Assembly (NCBI RefSeq): GCF_010731735.1 | Contig: NZ_AP022588.1 | Location: forward strand, 4,340,001-4,404,000 | Origin: Mycolicibacterium sediminis | GTDB lineage: Bacteria; Actinomycetota; Actinomycetes; Mycobacteriales; Mycobacteriaceae | Direction of reading: 5' to 3' | Length of the DNA: 64,000 nt | Shown: positions 15,486 through 24,202 of the stretch, piece by piece | How positions within the stretch are numbered: the first letter of the stretch is position 1 | Layout of the letters: every line of letters begins with the position of its first letter | Notes under the pieces: generated by a model | What the model saw: the letters and a program-made list of their open reading frames with translations, nothing else | What the model was told of the DNA's origin: nothing | Database searches by the model: none | Made by a program: the position numbers and the translations under genes

Positions 15486-17207
15486 ATGACCGACCTGACC
15501 CGCGAGCGCTACGCCGCCCTGTTCGGACCGACCACCGGCGACCGGATCCGCCTCGCCGACACCGACCTGCTGATCGAGATCACCGAGGACCGCAGCGGCG
15601 GGCCGGGTCTGGCGGGCGACGAGGCCGTGTTCGGCGGCGGCAAGGTGCTGCGGGAATCGATGGGGCAGTCGCGCGCCACTCGCGCCGACGGCGCCCCCGA
15701 CACGATCATCACCGGGGCGGTCATCCTCGACCACTGGGGAATCATCAAGGCCGACGTCGGCATCCGCGACGGCCGCATCGTCGGGATCGGCAAGGCGGGC
15801 AACCCCGACGTGATGTCGGGCGTGCATCCCGATCTCGTCGTCGGGCCGTCCACCGAGGTCATCTCCGGCAACGGCCGCATCCTCACCGCCGGAGCCATCG
15901 ACTGCCACGTCCACCTGATCTGCCCGCAGATCATGGAGGAGGCGCTCGGCGGCGGGATCACCACGATCGTCGCCGGCGGCACCGGTCCCGCCGAGGGCAG
16001 CAAGGCCACCACGGTCACCCCCGGATCGTGGCACCTCGCCCGCATGCTGGAGGCGCTCGACACCTGGCCACTCAACGTGGCGCTGCTCGGCAAGGGCAAC
16101 ACGGTGTCGGCCGATTCGATGTGGGAGCAACTGCGCGGCGGCGCAGCGGGATTCAAGCTGCACGAGGACTGGGGGACCACCCCCGCCGCGATCGACGCCT
16201 GCCTGACCGTGGCCGAGGCCGCGGGCGTGCAGGTGAACCTGCACAGCGACACGCTCAACGAGGCCGGCTTCGTCGAGGACACCCTCGCGGCCATCGGCGG
16301 GCGGGCGATCCACGCCTATCACACCGAGGGTGCCGGCGGCGGTCACGCGCCCGACATCGTGACGGTGGTCTCGCATGGCAACGTCCTGCCGAGCTCCACC
16401 AACCCGACCCGTCCGCACACCATCAACACCCTCGACGAGCACCTCGACATGCTGATGGTCTGTCACCACCTCAATCCCGCGGTCCCGGAGGACTTGGCGT
16501 TCGCGGAGAGCCGGATCCGGCCGTCGACGATCGCGGCCGAGGACCTGCTGCACGACATGGGTGCGATCTCGATGATCGGCAGCGACGCGCAGGCCATGGG
16601 CCGCATCGGCGAGGTGGTGATGCGGACCTGGCAGACCGCGCACGTGATGAAGCGCAGGCGCGGCGCCCTGGAGGGCGACGGGCGCGCCGACAACAACCGG
16701 GCCAGGCGCTACGTCGCCAAGTACACGATCTGCCCGGCGATCGCGCACGGCATGGAGCGCGAGATCGGCTCGGTCGAGGTGGGCAAGCTGGCCGACCTGG
16801 TGCTGTGGGAGCCGGCGTTCTTCGGCGTGCGCCCGCACGTGGTGATCAAGGGCGGCATGATCGCGTGGGCCGCGATGGGCGACGCCAACGCGTCCATCCC
16901 GACACCGCAACCCGTGCTGCCGAGGCCGATGTTCGGGGCGAGCCCCGCCGCGGCCGCCGCCACCTCGGTGCACTTCGTCGCGCCGCAGGCCATCGAGGAC
17001 GGGCTGGCCGACCGGCTGGCGGTGAACCGTCGCCTGGTACCCGTCGGGAACGTCCGCGCGGTGGGCAAGGCCGACATGCCGCTCAACGACGCACTACCCC
17101 GCATCGAGGTCGACCCCGACACGTTCACCGTGCACGTCGACGGCGAGGTGTGGGCCGAGGAGCCCGCCGTGGAACTGCCCATGGCGCAGCGCTACTTCCT
17201 GTTCTGA
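15486..17207 (+). CDS. ureC: Urease alpha subunit (catalytic)
   Basis: A 573-residue amidohydrolase that carries the dinickel centre. All active-site residues can be placed: His141 and His143 (DCHVHL), the Lys to be carbamylated at 224 (GFKLHEDWG), His253 (NLHSDT), His279 (YHTEGAGGGH), the flap Cys326-His327 (MVCHHL) and Asp367 (IGSDAQAMGR). These fall at a constant offset of 7 from the Klebsiella numbering. The gene starts 25 bases after ureB, and its stop overlaps the start of ureF. The enzyme should be active once loaded with nickel by UreFGD. Confidence 0.98.
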   Translation: MTDLTRERYAALFGPTTGDRIRLADTDLLIEITEDRSGGPGLAGDEAVFGGGKVLRESMGQSRATRADGAPDTIITGAVILDHWGIIKADVGIRDGRIVGIGKAGNPDVMSGVHPDLVVGPSTEVISGNGRILTAGAIDCHVHLICPQIMEEALGGGITTIVAGGTGPAEGSKATTVTPGSWHLARMLEALDTWPLNVALLGKGNTVSADSMWEQLRGGAAGFKLHEDWGTTPAAIDACLTVAEAAGVQVNLHSDTLNEAGFVEDTLAAIGGRAIHAYHTEGAGGGHAPDIVTVVSHGNVLPSSTNPTRPHTINTLDEHLDMLMVCHHLNPAVPEDLAFAESRIRPSTIAAEDLLHDMGAISMIGSDAQAMGRIGEVVMRTWQTAHVMKRRRGALEGDGRADNNRARRYVAKYTICPAIAHGMEREIGSVEVGKLADLVLWEPAFFGVRPHVVIKGGMIAWAAMGDANASIPTPQPVLPRPMFGASPAAAAATSVHFVAPQAIEDGLADRLAVNRRLVPVGNVRAVGKADMPLNDALPRIEVDPDTFTVHVDGEVWAEEPAVELPMAQRYFLF

Positions 17208-17842
17208 TGAACGATCTCGCCACGCTGCTGGTGCTGTCGGACTCACGTCTGCCGACCGGTGGCCACGTGCACTCGGGTGGCGTCGAGGAGGCCATCACCG
17301 GCGGTCTGGTGATCGACCTGATCACGTTGCGCGCGTTCCTGATCCGTCGCGTCCGCACCCACGGTCTGGTCTCGGCGTCGATCGCGGCCGCGGTGTGCAG
17401 CGGTACCCTCGCCGTCGCCGAGGCCGACGCCGAGACCGACGCGCGGACCCCCTCGCCGGCGGCCAGGACCGCCTCCCGCGCGCAGGGCAGGGGACTGGCC
17501 AGGTTGGCGCGACGGGTGTGGCCGGACCACGACTGGTCGACGTTGGGCGCCAAGCCGCACCTCGCCGTCGCCACCGGCGCGGTCGGCGCCGCGGCCGATC
17601 TGCCTCCCGAGCAGACCGCGCTGTCGCTGACGTACACGACGATGACCGGCTCCGCGACCGCGGCACAGCGACTGCTGGCCCTGGACCCCGGTGACGTGGC
17701 CGCCCTGACGTTCGAGTTGTCGCCGCTGTGCGAGCGGACCGCGTCCGCCGCGGCCAAGGAGCTCGCCGACCTGTCCGACCCGCTGCTGGACGTGCTCGCC
17801 GAGCGACACGTCGAACGCGACCGTCCCCTGTTCGTGTCCTGA
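17207..17842 (+). CDS. ureF: Urease accessory protein UreF
   Basis: A 211-residue, mostly helical protein that links UreD to UreG in the nickel-loading complex. The opening LLVLSDSRLPTGGHVHSGGVEEAI is the UreF signature (family form: SDSxxPxGxxxHSxGLE). The C-terminal SPLCERTASAAAKELA is also conserved. Its ATG shares one base with the ureC stop (tgATG), so translation is coupled. No separate ureE lies in the cluster, which is normal for mycobacteria. Confidence 0.94.
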   Translation: MNDLATLLVLSDSRLPTGGHVHSGGVEEAITGGLVIDLITLRAFLIRRVRTHGLVSASIAAAVCSGTLAVAEADAETDARTPSPAARTASRAQGRGLARLARRVWPDHDWSTLGAKPHLAVATGAVGAAADLPPEQTALSLTYTTMTGSATAAQRLLALDPGDVAALTFELSPLCERTASAAAKELADLSDPLLDVLAERHVERDRPLFVS

Positions 17843-17852
17843 AGGAGGGCCA

Positions 17853-18527
17853 GTGCCACCACATCTCATCGACGGTGAACCACACGTGCACGTCGACCGG
17901 CCGCGCAGGCAGCGCCTGCCCGGCGAGCCGCTGCGCATCGGCGTGGGCGGGCCCGTCGGTTCGGGCAAGACCGCGCTCGTGGCGGCGCTGTGCCGTCAGC
18001 TGCGCGACGAGCTGTCGCTGGCGGTGCTGACCAACGACATCTACACCACCGAGGACGCCGACTTCCTGCGCAGGCACGCGGTGCTTCCCGACGAGCGGAT
18101 CGCCGCGGTGCAGACGGGTGGGTGCCCGCACACCGCCATCCGCGACGACATCACCGCGAACTTGGACGCGATCGACGACCTCGTCGCGGGCAACCCACGT
18201 CTCGACCTGATCCTCGTCGAGTCCGGTGGCGACAACCTGACGGCGACGTTCTCGTCCGGCTTGATCGACGTGCAGATCTTCGTCATCGACGTGGCCGGTG
18301 GCGACAAGGTGCCCCGCAAGGGCGGGCCCGGCGTCACCTTCTCCGACCTGCTGGTGATCAATAAGACCGACCTGGCACCGATGGTCGGCGCCGACCTCGA
18401 CGTGATGCGCCGCGACGCCGGGAAGGTCCGCGGCGACCGCCCATTCGTCCTGGTCTCGCTGACCGAGGACCCGACGGCGGGTCCGGTCCTGGATTGGGTC
18501 CGTACCCAGCTCCGGGTGCCGGTGTAG
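17853..18527 (+). CDS. ureG: Urease accessory GTPase UreG
   Basis: A 224-residue SIMIBI-class GTPase that powers nickel insertion into urease. The P-loop GGPVGSGKTA (about 32-41), the nickel-binding CPH motif in QTGGCPHTAIRDD, the VESGGDNL switch and the guanine-specific NKTDL are all present. The N-terminus has a few histidines (HLIDGEPHVHVD) that may bind metal, but fewer than in His-rich UreGs. GTG start at 17853 behind gaaggag. Confidence 0.97.
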   Translation: MPPHLIDGEPHVHVDRPRRQRLPGEPLRIGVGGPVGSGKTALVAALCRQLRDELSLAVLTNDIYTTEDADFLRRHAVLPDERIAAVQTGGCPHTAIRDDITANLDAIDDLVAGNPRLDLILVESGGDNLTATFSSGLIDVQIFVIDVAGGDKVPRKGGPGVTFSDLLVINKTDLAPMVGADLDVMRRDAGKVRGDRPFVLVSLTEDPTAGPVLDWVRTQLRVPV

Positions 18528-19154
18528 ATGCGCTCCGACGTCCTCCTCGTCGCCCGGCCCGGTCGCGAACCGCACATCGAGTGCGCCGGAGGGCTGGCCG
18601 CGCGGCGCACCGAGACCGACACCGTGCACCTCGTCTCCGCGGCCGCGACACCGCTCGGCGGGGACACGATCGCGATCCGGGTTGTGGTGGAGCGCGGTGC
18701 GCGGCTTCGGATACGCAGCGCCGCGGCGACGATGGCGCTGCCCGGCACCGGGACCATGGAATCGCACGCCACCTGGGACGTCGAGGTCCACGGCGACCTC
18801 GACGTGGACCCGCAGCCGACGATCGTGGCAGGTGGGTCGCGGCACGTGACGCATACGCGACTGGCGGTCACGGGGGACGGGACGGTACGGCTGCGCGAGC
18901 GGGCACAGATCGGCCGCTCGTTCGAACGGCACGGCTTCTGGTCGGCGGCGCTGCACGCCGACGTCGACGGCGGGCCCCTGCTCCGGCACCGGGTGGAACT
19001 CGGTACGGACTCGGTGGCCGACGACGCCCTGGGGGCGCCGCGCGCCTGCGTCAGCGAATTGCGTTATCCGGCAACGACGTTCGAGGCAGCGGGCACGCTG
19101 CTCGAACTCGCGGCGGGCGGGTGCATCGCGACCTGGCAGGGGGAGCGGCTGTGA
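18528..19154 (+). CDS. ureD: Urease accessory protein UreD
   Basis: A 208-residue scaffold protein that binds apo-urease and recruits UreF and UreG. The beta-rich pattern with LVSAAATPLGGDTIAIRVVVERGARLRI and a RSFERHGFWSAAL segment fits UreD, though the actinobacterial form is shorter than the typical 270 residues. The ATG follows the ureG stop with no gap. Last gene of the urease operon; convergent with ndh across 22 bases. Confidence 0.9.
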   Translation: MRSDVLLVARPGREPHIECAGGLAARRTETDTVHLVSAAATPLGGDTIAIRVVVERGARLRIRSAAATMALPGTGTMESHATWDVEVHGDLDVDPQPTIVAGGSRHVTHTRLAVTGDGTVRLRERAQIGRSFERHGFWSAALHADVDGGPLLRHRVELGTDSVADDALGAPRACVSELRYPATTFEAAGTLLELAAGGCIATWQGERL

Positions 19155-19176
19155 CCGCCCGCCCCGCGGGGTGCCG

Positions 19177-20556
19177 CTAGCTCGCCCTCTCCTCCTGCAC
19201 GGCGGCCGCGATCTCCTCGAGTTCCTCGATGCGGGTACGGGCGTAGGCCTGCTGCTCGGTGATCGTCAGCTGGCCGCGCTGACGGCTGAGGAACGTCACC
19301 GCCCACGACAGCAGGGTTGCGATCTTGGTCTTGAACCCGACCAGGTAGATGAGGTGCAGTCCGAGCCACGCCAGCCAGGCGATGAAGCCGCCGAACTCGA
19401 GCTTGCCCACCTGCGCGACGGCGTTGTACTTCGACACCGTCGCCATCGAGCCCTTGTCGAAGTAGCTGAACGGTTCGCGCGGCTTCGGCATGGTGCCGTG
19501 CTCGCGGGCCTTCACCTCGTTGTCGATGATCTTGGCCACGTACTTGCCGCCCTGGATGGCACCCTGCGCCATGCCGGGCACGCCCTCGACGAACGCCATG
19601 TCGCCGACGACGAACACGTTGGGGTGACCGGGGATCGACAGGTCGGGGTTGACCTTCACGCGTCCCGCGCGGTCGACCTCGGTGGCGGACTGGTTGGCCA
19701 GGTCGCGGCCCAGCGGACTCGCCTGCACGCCGGCCGACCACACCTTGCACGCCGCCTCGATGCGACGGCTGCTGCCGTCCTTGTCCTTGACGGTGATGCC
19801 GTTGCGGTCAACGTCGGTGACCATGGCGTTGAGCTGGATCTCGACGCCCATCTTCTCGAGCCGGTTCTTCGCCTTGAGGCCGAGCTTCTCGCCCATGGGG
19901 GGTAGCACGGCCGGCGCCGCGTCGAGGAGGATGACGTGCGCCTCCGTCGGATCGATGTGCCGGAAGCTGCCCTTGAGCGTCTGGTCGGCGAGCTCCTGGA
20001 TCTGGCCCGCCATCTCCACGCCGGTGGGGCCTGCGCCGACCACGACGAACGTGAGCAGCTTCTTGCGACGTTCGGGATCGCTCGAGCGTTCCGCCTGCTC
20101 GAAGGCGCCGAGGATGCGTCCGCGCAACTCGAGGGCGTCGTCGATCGACTTCATCCCGGGCGCGAACTCCGCGAAGTGGTCGTTGCCGAAGTAGGACTGT
20201 CCGGCGCCCGCAGCGATGACGAGGCTGTCGTAGGGCGTGCGGTAGGTGTGCCCGAGCAGCACCGAGTCGACGGTCTTGTTCGCGAGGTCGACGTGGGTGA
20301 CGTCACCGAGCAGCACCTGCGCGTTCTCCTGCTTGCGCAGGATGAGGCGGGTGGGCGGAGCGATCTCGCCCTCGGAGATGATGCCCGTGGCGACCTGGTA
20401 CAGCAGCGGCTGGAACAGGTGGTGCGTGGTGCGTGCGATCAACTTGATGTCGACGTCGGTGCGCTTGAGTGCCTTCGCGGCATTCAGCCCGCCGAACCCC
20501 GAACCGATGATGACGACCTTGTGCCGATCCGACGCCGTAGCTCCGGGGTGGCTCAT
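19177..20556 (-). CDS. ndh: Type II NADH dehydrogenase
   Basis: A 459-residue single-subunit, non-proton-pumping NADH:menaquinone oxidoreductase at the inner face of the membrane. The FAD-binding VVIIGSGFGGLNAAK, the TTHHLFQPLLYQVATG quinone-site region, the NADH-binding FVVVGAGPTGVEMAGQI and the FVVGDMA motif are present. The C-terminal hydrophobic stretch (FGGFIAWLAWLGLHLIYLVGFK) anchors it to the membrane. I chose the ATG at 20556, with aggag nearby, over a start 14 codons upstream because it matches the conserved N-terminus. Homologue of Rv1854c, a drug target. Confidence 0.97.
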   Translation of the reverse strand: MSHPGATASDRHKVVIIGSGFGGLNAAKALKRTDVDIKLIARTTHHLFQPLLYQVATGIISEGEIAPPTRLILRKQENAQVLLGDVTHVDLANKTVDSVLLGHTYRTPYDSLVIAAGAGQSYFGNDHFAEFAPGMKSIDDALELRGRILGAFEQAERSSDPERRKKLLTFVVVGAGPTGVEMAGQIQELADQTLKGSFRHIDPTEAHVILLDAAPAVLPPMGEKLGLKAKNRLEKMGVEIQLNAMVTDVDRNGITVKDKDGSSRRIEAACKVWSAGVQASPLGRDLANQSATEVDRAGRVKVNPDLSIPGHPNVFVVGDMAFVEGVPGMAQGAIQGGKYVAKIIDNEVKAREHGTMPKPREPFSYFDKGSMATVSKYNAVAQVGKLEFGGFIAWLAWLGLHLIYLVGFKTKIATLLSWAVTFLSRQRGQLTITEQQAYARTRIEELEEIAAAVQEERAS

Positions 20557-20679
20557 TTCTGCTCCTAGACGGATGTTCCGCTTTGACGACCAATACAACG
20601 TTCAGGTTAGTCGGCGGACATCCCGGGGGCGCGGTGAGATGCCACACCGCGCCCGATCCTCTTCCCGGGTCACCCGTGC

Positions 20680-21621
20680 CTAGAGGCCCAGGTGCGGCTT
20701 CAGCAGTTCGGCGACGGCGGTCGCGCCTCCCGGCTGGTAGCCGTTGATGCTGGTCACCGGGCTGAGGATGACGCCGTCGACGCCTGCGTCGAGGACCTTC
20801 TCCTTGACCTGCTCGGCGACCTGCTCGGGGCTGCCGAAGACGGCCTGCTGCCGGAAGTCCTCCGGGATCAGGTCGGCGGTCACGTTCTCGTCGATCATCG
20901 CGACCACGAGCATGCTGGTCTCCAGGGTGGCGGGGTCGCGGCCGATCTCCTCGCAGCGCTCCTTGACGACCTGGAGCTTGCGGGGCAGCTCGTCGAAGCC
21001 GGCGATGATGTTGAGGTGGTCGAAGTGCTTGGCGGCCAACGGGATCGTCTTCTTCTCACCGCTGCCGCCGATCATCAGCGGAACGTGGTCGCGGAAGCGG
21101 GGCTCGGCCATCGCCTCCTGGGTCCTGTAGTACTTGCCCGACACCGTCGGGCGCTCGCCGGCGAGCATCGGCAGGATGATGTCGAGGGCCTCGCCGAGCT
21201 TGTTGAAGCGGTCGGTGAAGGTGCCGAACTCGTAGCCCAGTGAGTCGTGCTCGAGTTCGAACCAGCCGGTGCCGATGCCGAGCACCGCCCGGCCCTGGCT
21301 GATCACGTCGAGCGTGGTGATGGCCTTGGCGAGCAGCGTGGGCTGACGGTAGGTGTTGCCGGTGACCAGCGTGCCGAGCTGCACGCGCTCGGTCGCCGCC
21401 GCGAGCGCACCGAGGGCGGTGTACGCCTCGAGCATCGGCTGGTCGGGCGTGCCCAGTCCCGGCAGCTGATAGAAGTGGTCCATCAGGAAGACGGAGTCGA
21501 AACCTGCGGCCTCGGCTTCCCGCGCCTGAGCGATCACGGTGGGGAACATCTCGGCGACGCCGGTGCCGTAGGAGAAGTTGGGGATCTGGAGTCCGAGTCG
21601 AATCGTCACGGACCCGACCAT
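20680..21621 (-). CDS. LLM-class F420-dependent oxidoreductase (Rv1855c-like)
   Basis: A 313-residue luciferase-like TIM-barrel enzyme. The opening IRLGLQIPNFSYGTG and the segments AREAEAAGFDSVFLMDHF and GRAVLGIGTGWFELEH place it in the F420-dependent branch of actinobacterial LLM proteins. The substrate is unknown. A GTG four codons in (21609) could be the true start, and matches the N-terminus I recall for Rv1855c; neither has a strong ribosome site. It sits between ndh and an SDR gene on the same strand. Confidence 0.88.
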   Translation of the reverse strand: MVGSVTIRLGLQIPNFSYGTGVAEMFPTVIAQAREAEAAGFDSVFLMDHFYQLPGLGTPDQPMLEAYTALGALAAATERVQLGTLVTGNTYRQPTLLAKAITTLDVISQGRAVLGIGTGWFELEHDSLGYEFGTFTDRFNKLGEALDIILPMLAGERPTVSGKYYRTQEAMAEPRFRDHVPLMIGGSGEKKTIPLAAKHFDHLNIIAGFDELPRKLQVVKERCEEIGRDPATLETSMLVVAMIDENVTADLIPEDFRQQAVFGSPEQVAEQVKEKVLDAGVDGVILSPVTSINGYQPGGATAVAELLKPHLGL

Positions 21622-21683
21622 AACCACGCCGCGATGCGCCTCGCGCGCCGTTTCGCTGGGCGCGAAGCCGGAATAAACCGCGG

Positions 21684-22373
21684 TCAGGCGAAGTTCGCGA
21701 GCGCTCCGTGACTGACGTGCAGGGTCTCGCCCGTGATGTGTCGTGCGGCGGGCGTGGTGAGGAACAGCGCGAGACGGGTGATCTCGGCGGCGACCGACGG
21801 GCTGGTGTCGGCGATGCCGTCGTAGCCGGGCTCGATGCCCTTGCCCGCGGCCACCGTGTTGACGGTGATGCCGCGGATGCCGAAGTGGGTCGCCTGGCCG
21901 GCCGTCCAGTTGGACATGGCGGCCTTGATGGCGGCGTCGGGGGTGCTCTCGGCGGGGTTGGCGGGTACGACGTTGACGATCGCACCGCCGGAGCTGAGTT
22001 GGTCCCCGAGTATCGACACGGTGAGTACTGCCGACAGCACCGTTGCGTCGAGGTGGGAGCGCCACGCGGCGGCCTGGTCGCTCAGGTTGTACGTGCGCGG
22101 GTCGCCGGTGACGGGGTGGCGCGGGGACGGCACGTTGATGATGGTGTCGAGGTGCTGCGGGAATTCGCCGCGCACCGACTCCAGCGACGCGGGATCGGTG
22201 TTGTCGACCACGATGTAGTCGACGTCGAGTTCCTTCGCGGCGACCTCGAGATCGTCCCGCCGGGCTCCGGCGATGACCACCCGGTGGCCGGCGTCGCGGA
22301 AACCTCGGGCGATGATGCCGCCCAGATCCGTGTCGCCGCCGGTGACGAGCACCTCTTGTGAAGCGGTGGACAT
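21684..22373 (-). CDS. Short-chain dehydrogenase-like protein with degenerate active site
   Basis: A 229-residue Rossmann protein homologous to Rv1856c. The dinucleotide loop is TGGDTDLGG in place of TGxxxGxG. At the catalytic site the Lys is present (Lys150), but the residue four positions earlier, where Tyr is required, is Asp146 (TPDAAIKAAM). No clear catalytic Ser is visible about 13 residues before it (VPANPAES). It probably does not catalyse a normal SDR reaction and may be a regulatory or structural relative. Lies upstream of the LLM gene and could share its transcript (62-base gap). Confidence 0.8.
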   Translation of the reverse strand: MSTASQEVLVTGGDTDLGGIIARGFRDAGHRVVIAGARRDDLEVAAKELDVDYIVVDNTDPASLESVRGEFPQHLDTIINVPSPRHPVTGDPRTYNLSDQAAAWRSHLDATVLSAVLTVSILGDQLSSGGAIVNVVPANPAESTPDAAIKAAMSNWTAGQATHFGIRGITVNTVAAGKGIEPGYDGIADTSPSVAAEITRLALFLTTPAARHITGETLHVSHGALANFA

Positions 22374-22781
22374 GACGACCTCCTCGTGTTCGACGCTGAA
22401 CCCAGCGAGTCGTGCCTGATGTTACTGGACGGTAGCTAGGCCGCGAAATTCGCCACGCGGGCATCCGCGTGGGTGTCGCAGGGCAGGCGGGGGAGTGTCG
22501 TCGGAGGGGTGAGCGCGGGCCGCGACGGGCCAGGTTCGCGGGCACGTCGGGTGTGCCGCACCGTTGCGCCGACCTGGGCGTAACGGTCCGGCGCGGGCGG
22601 GCGATCAACCCTGTGACACGTCCGCCACCCGGTGCCATGGGACCACCGGGGTGCCGCCGTGCGAGCAATCCAGTCGACAGGTCGCCCGCAGTGCATATGC
22701 CGCGGACAGCAACCTTCACGTTTGGCACTCTAAGAGCAACTCACACTTGCGTCACGGCCGTAACACGGTAGTTTCTTCCCC
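22374..22781. other. 408-base intergenic region between SDR-like gene and apa
   Basis: Divergent promoter region. The right end holds the apa promoter (see separate entry). In the left 350 bases I see no open reading frame with a ribosome site, no repeat and no clear hairpin. The minus-strand promoter of the SDR-like gene must lie in its left part but has no convincing hexamers. Confidence 0.6.
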
Positions 22782-22782
22782 A
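22747..22782 (+). promoter_or_regulatory. Promoter of apa, probably giving a leaderless mRNA
   Basis: A -35 hexamer ttgcgt (22747-22752), a 16-base spacer and a -10 tagttt (22769-22774) are in place. The expected start site, seven to eight bases after the -10, falls on or next to the A of the apa ATG at 22782. No ribosome-binding sequence lies before that ATG, which supports leaderless translation. Confidence 0.6.
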
Positions 22783-23783
22783 TGCAACACCCACGCAGCC
22801 GACGGCGCCAGAACCTGTCCCGGGCGCTGGCCATCGCGAGCGCAACGGCAATGACCCTCGTGCTGCCCGGCGTCGCCAACGCCGAACCCGCACCACCTCC
22901 TCCGACGCCGGCTCCCGCACCCGCGGTTCCGGCGGCGCCGGCGGTTCCGGCGGCGCCGGCGGTTCCGGCCGCGCCGCCCCCACCCGCGGATCCGAACGCG
23001 CCGCCACCCCCGGCGCCGGCCGCCCCGCCGCCCGCGGATCCGAACGCGCCGCCGGCGCCTCCCGCGGATCCGAACGCGCCGCCACCGGCGCCTGCACCCG
23101 CGCCACCCGAGCCCGGCCGCGTCGACAACGCGTCCGGCGGGTTCAGCTACGTCGTGCCCGCCGGGTGGAAGATCTCCGATCAGACCCAGTTGTCCTACGG
23201 CCAGGCACTTCTCACCAAGATCCCGCCGCCGGGGACCGAGCAGTCGCCGAGCGACACCAGCGTCCTGCTCGGCCGCCTCGACCTCAAGCTGTTCGCGGGC
23301 GCCGAGGCCGACAACGGCAAGGCCGCAACCCGACTCGCGTCGGACATGGGTGAGTTCTTCATGCCGTTCGCGGGCACCCGGGTCAACCAGGAGTCGGGCG
23401 CGCTCGACGCAGCGGGCATGCCGGGCGCCTTCTCGTCCTACGAGGTGAAGTTCACCGACGCGGCGAAGCCGAACGGGCAGATCTGGGCCGGTGTCGTCGG
23501 AAACGCGCCGACGCCGGGAGCGCCGCGTGGGCAACGCGCGCCCGAGCGCTGGTTCGTCGTGTGGTTGGGCACCGCCAACAACCCCGTCGACAAGGGCGCC
23601 GCCGCAACGCTGGCCCAGTCGATCAGGCCGTACACCCCGCCGCCGCCTCCGCCGCCGCCGGACCCCAACGCACCGCCGGACCCCAACGCGCCCCCGCCGG
23701 ACCCGAACGCACCGCCGGCCCGTCCCGCCATCGGCGTCCCGGTTCCGGTCACCGACGCACCGCCGGAGATGCAGCCGCGTTGA
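22782..23783 (+). CDS. apa: Alanine-proline-rich secreted antigen Apa (fibronectin attachment protein)
   Basis: A 333-residue secreted protein. A signal peptide with n-region RSRRR and cleavage expected after Ala34 (VANA-EPAP) is followed by a Pro/Ala-rich linker (35-112) with repeated VPAAPA and ADPNAPP units. A folded domain (about 113-285) contains the fibronectin-binding core RWFV at 256-259. A second Pro-rich tail carries PDPNAPP repeats. The M. tuberculosis protein (Rv1860) is O-mannosylated on such Pro-rich ends. The linker is encoded by 18-bp DNA repeats. Monocistronic. Confidence 0.95.
   Translation: MQHPRSRRRQNLSRALAIASATAMTLVLPGVANAEPAPPPPTPAPAPAVPAAPAVPAAPAVPAAPPPPADPNAPPPPAPAAPPPADPNAPPAPPADPNAPPPAPAPAPPEPGRVDNASGGFSYVVPAGWKISDQTQLSYGQALLTKIPPPGTEQSPSDTSVLLGRLDLKLFAGAEADNGKAATRLASDMGEFFMPFAGTRVNQESGALDAAGMPGAFSSYEVKFTDAAKPNGQIWAGVVGNAPTPGAPRGQRAPERWFVVWLGTANNPVDKGAAATLAQSIRPYTPPPPPPPPDPNAPPDPNAPPPDPNAPPARPAIGVPVPVTDAPPEMQPR
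22923..22976 (+). repeat. Three tandem 18-bp repeats within apa
   Basis: The unit gcggttccggcggcgccg occurs at 22923-22940 and 22941-22958, then once more at 22959-22976 with one g-to-c change. It encodes AVPAAP. Being in frame, slippage would change linker length without breaking the gene. Further downstream, ccgcggatccgaacgcgccg recurs three times (encoding ADPNAP) at a larger spacing. Confidence 0.9.
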
Positions 23784-23901
23784 CCCGTGGCGCGTAAACG
23801 GGTCGCCGTTCGTGCCCCTTTCGTTGCCTTAACCGTTACCCGCCGTGGGTATACCGGAACCGAGCCAGTGCCCCGCTGGCCGGTTTGAGGCAGGAGTCTT
23901 C

Positions 23902-24201
23902 ATGGAATTGTTCGCGGCTACCGAGTTCCTTGCACGGTCGACCACGCAGACCAGCGTCGGCTGGATCGGCTACATCATCATCGGCGCGCTGGCCGGGTGG
24001 ATCGCGGGAAAGATCGTCAAGGGCGGTGGCTCGGGCATCCTGATGAACATCGTCATCGGCATCGTCGGTGCGCTCATCGGTGGCTTCCTGCTCAGCTTCT
24101 TCCTCGACACGGCCGGCGGCGGTTGGTGGTTCACGCTGTTCACCGCGATCCTCGGTTCGGTGATCCTCCTGGCGATCGTGGGAGCCGTGCGCAAGCGTTA
24201 G
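23902..24201 (+). CDS. GlsB/YeaQ/YmgE family small membrane protein
   Basis: Ninety-nine residues with three hydrophobic, glycine-rich segments (WIGYIIIGALAGWIAGKIVKG, then ILMNIVIGIVGALIGGFLLSFF, and LFTAILGSVILLAIVGAV), the pattern of the transglycosylase-associated/YeaQ stress family. The molecular role is not known. Start chosen at ATG 23902 behind caggag; an upstream ATG at 23845 would add 19 poorly conserved residues. Matches Rv1861 by position, downstream of apa. Confidence 0.85.
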   Translation: MELFAATEFLARSTTQTSVGWIGYIIIGALAGWIAGKIVKGGGSGILMNIVIGIVGALIGGFLLSFFLDTAGGGWWFTLFTAILGSVILLAIVGAVRKR

Positions 24202-24202
24202 G

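Noticed and set aside
22900..23780. Possible CRISPR or phase-variation array in the apa repeats
   Set aside because: The repeats are in frame, have no unique spacers of constant length and encode a Pro/Ala linker known for this protein.
23847..23852. SigF-like -10 (gggtat) before the YeaQ-family gene
   Set aside because: No GGTTT-like -35 was found 15 to 17 bases upstream, so the assignment would rest on one short match.
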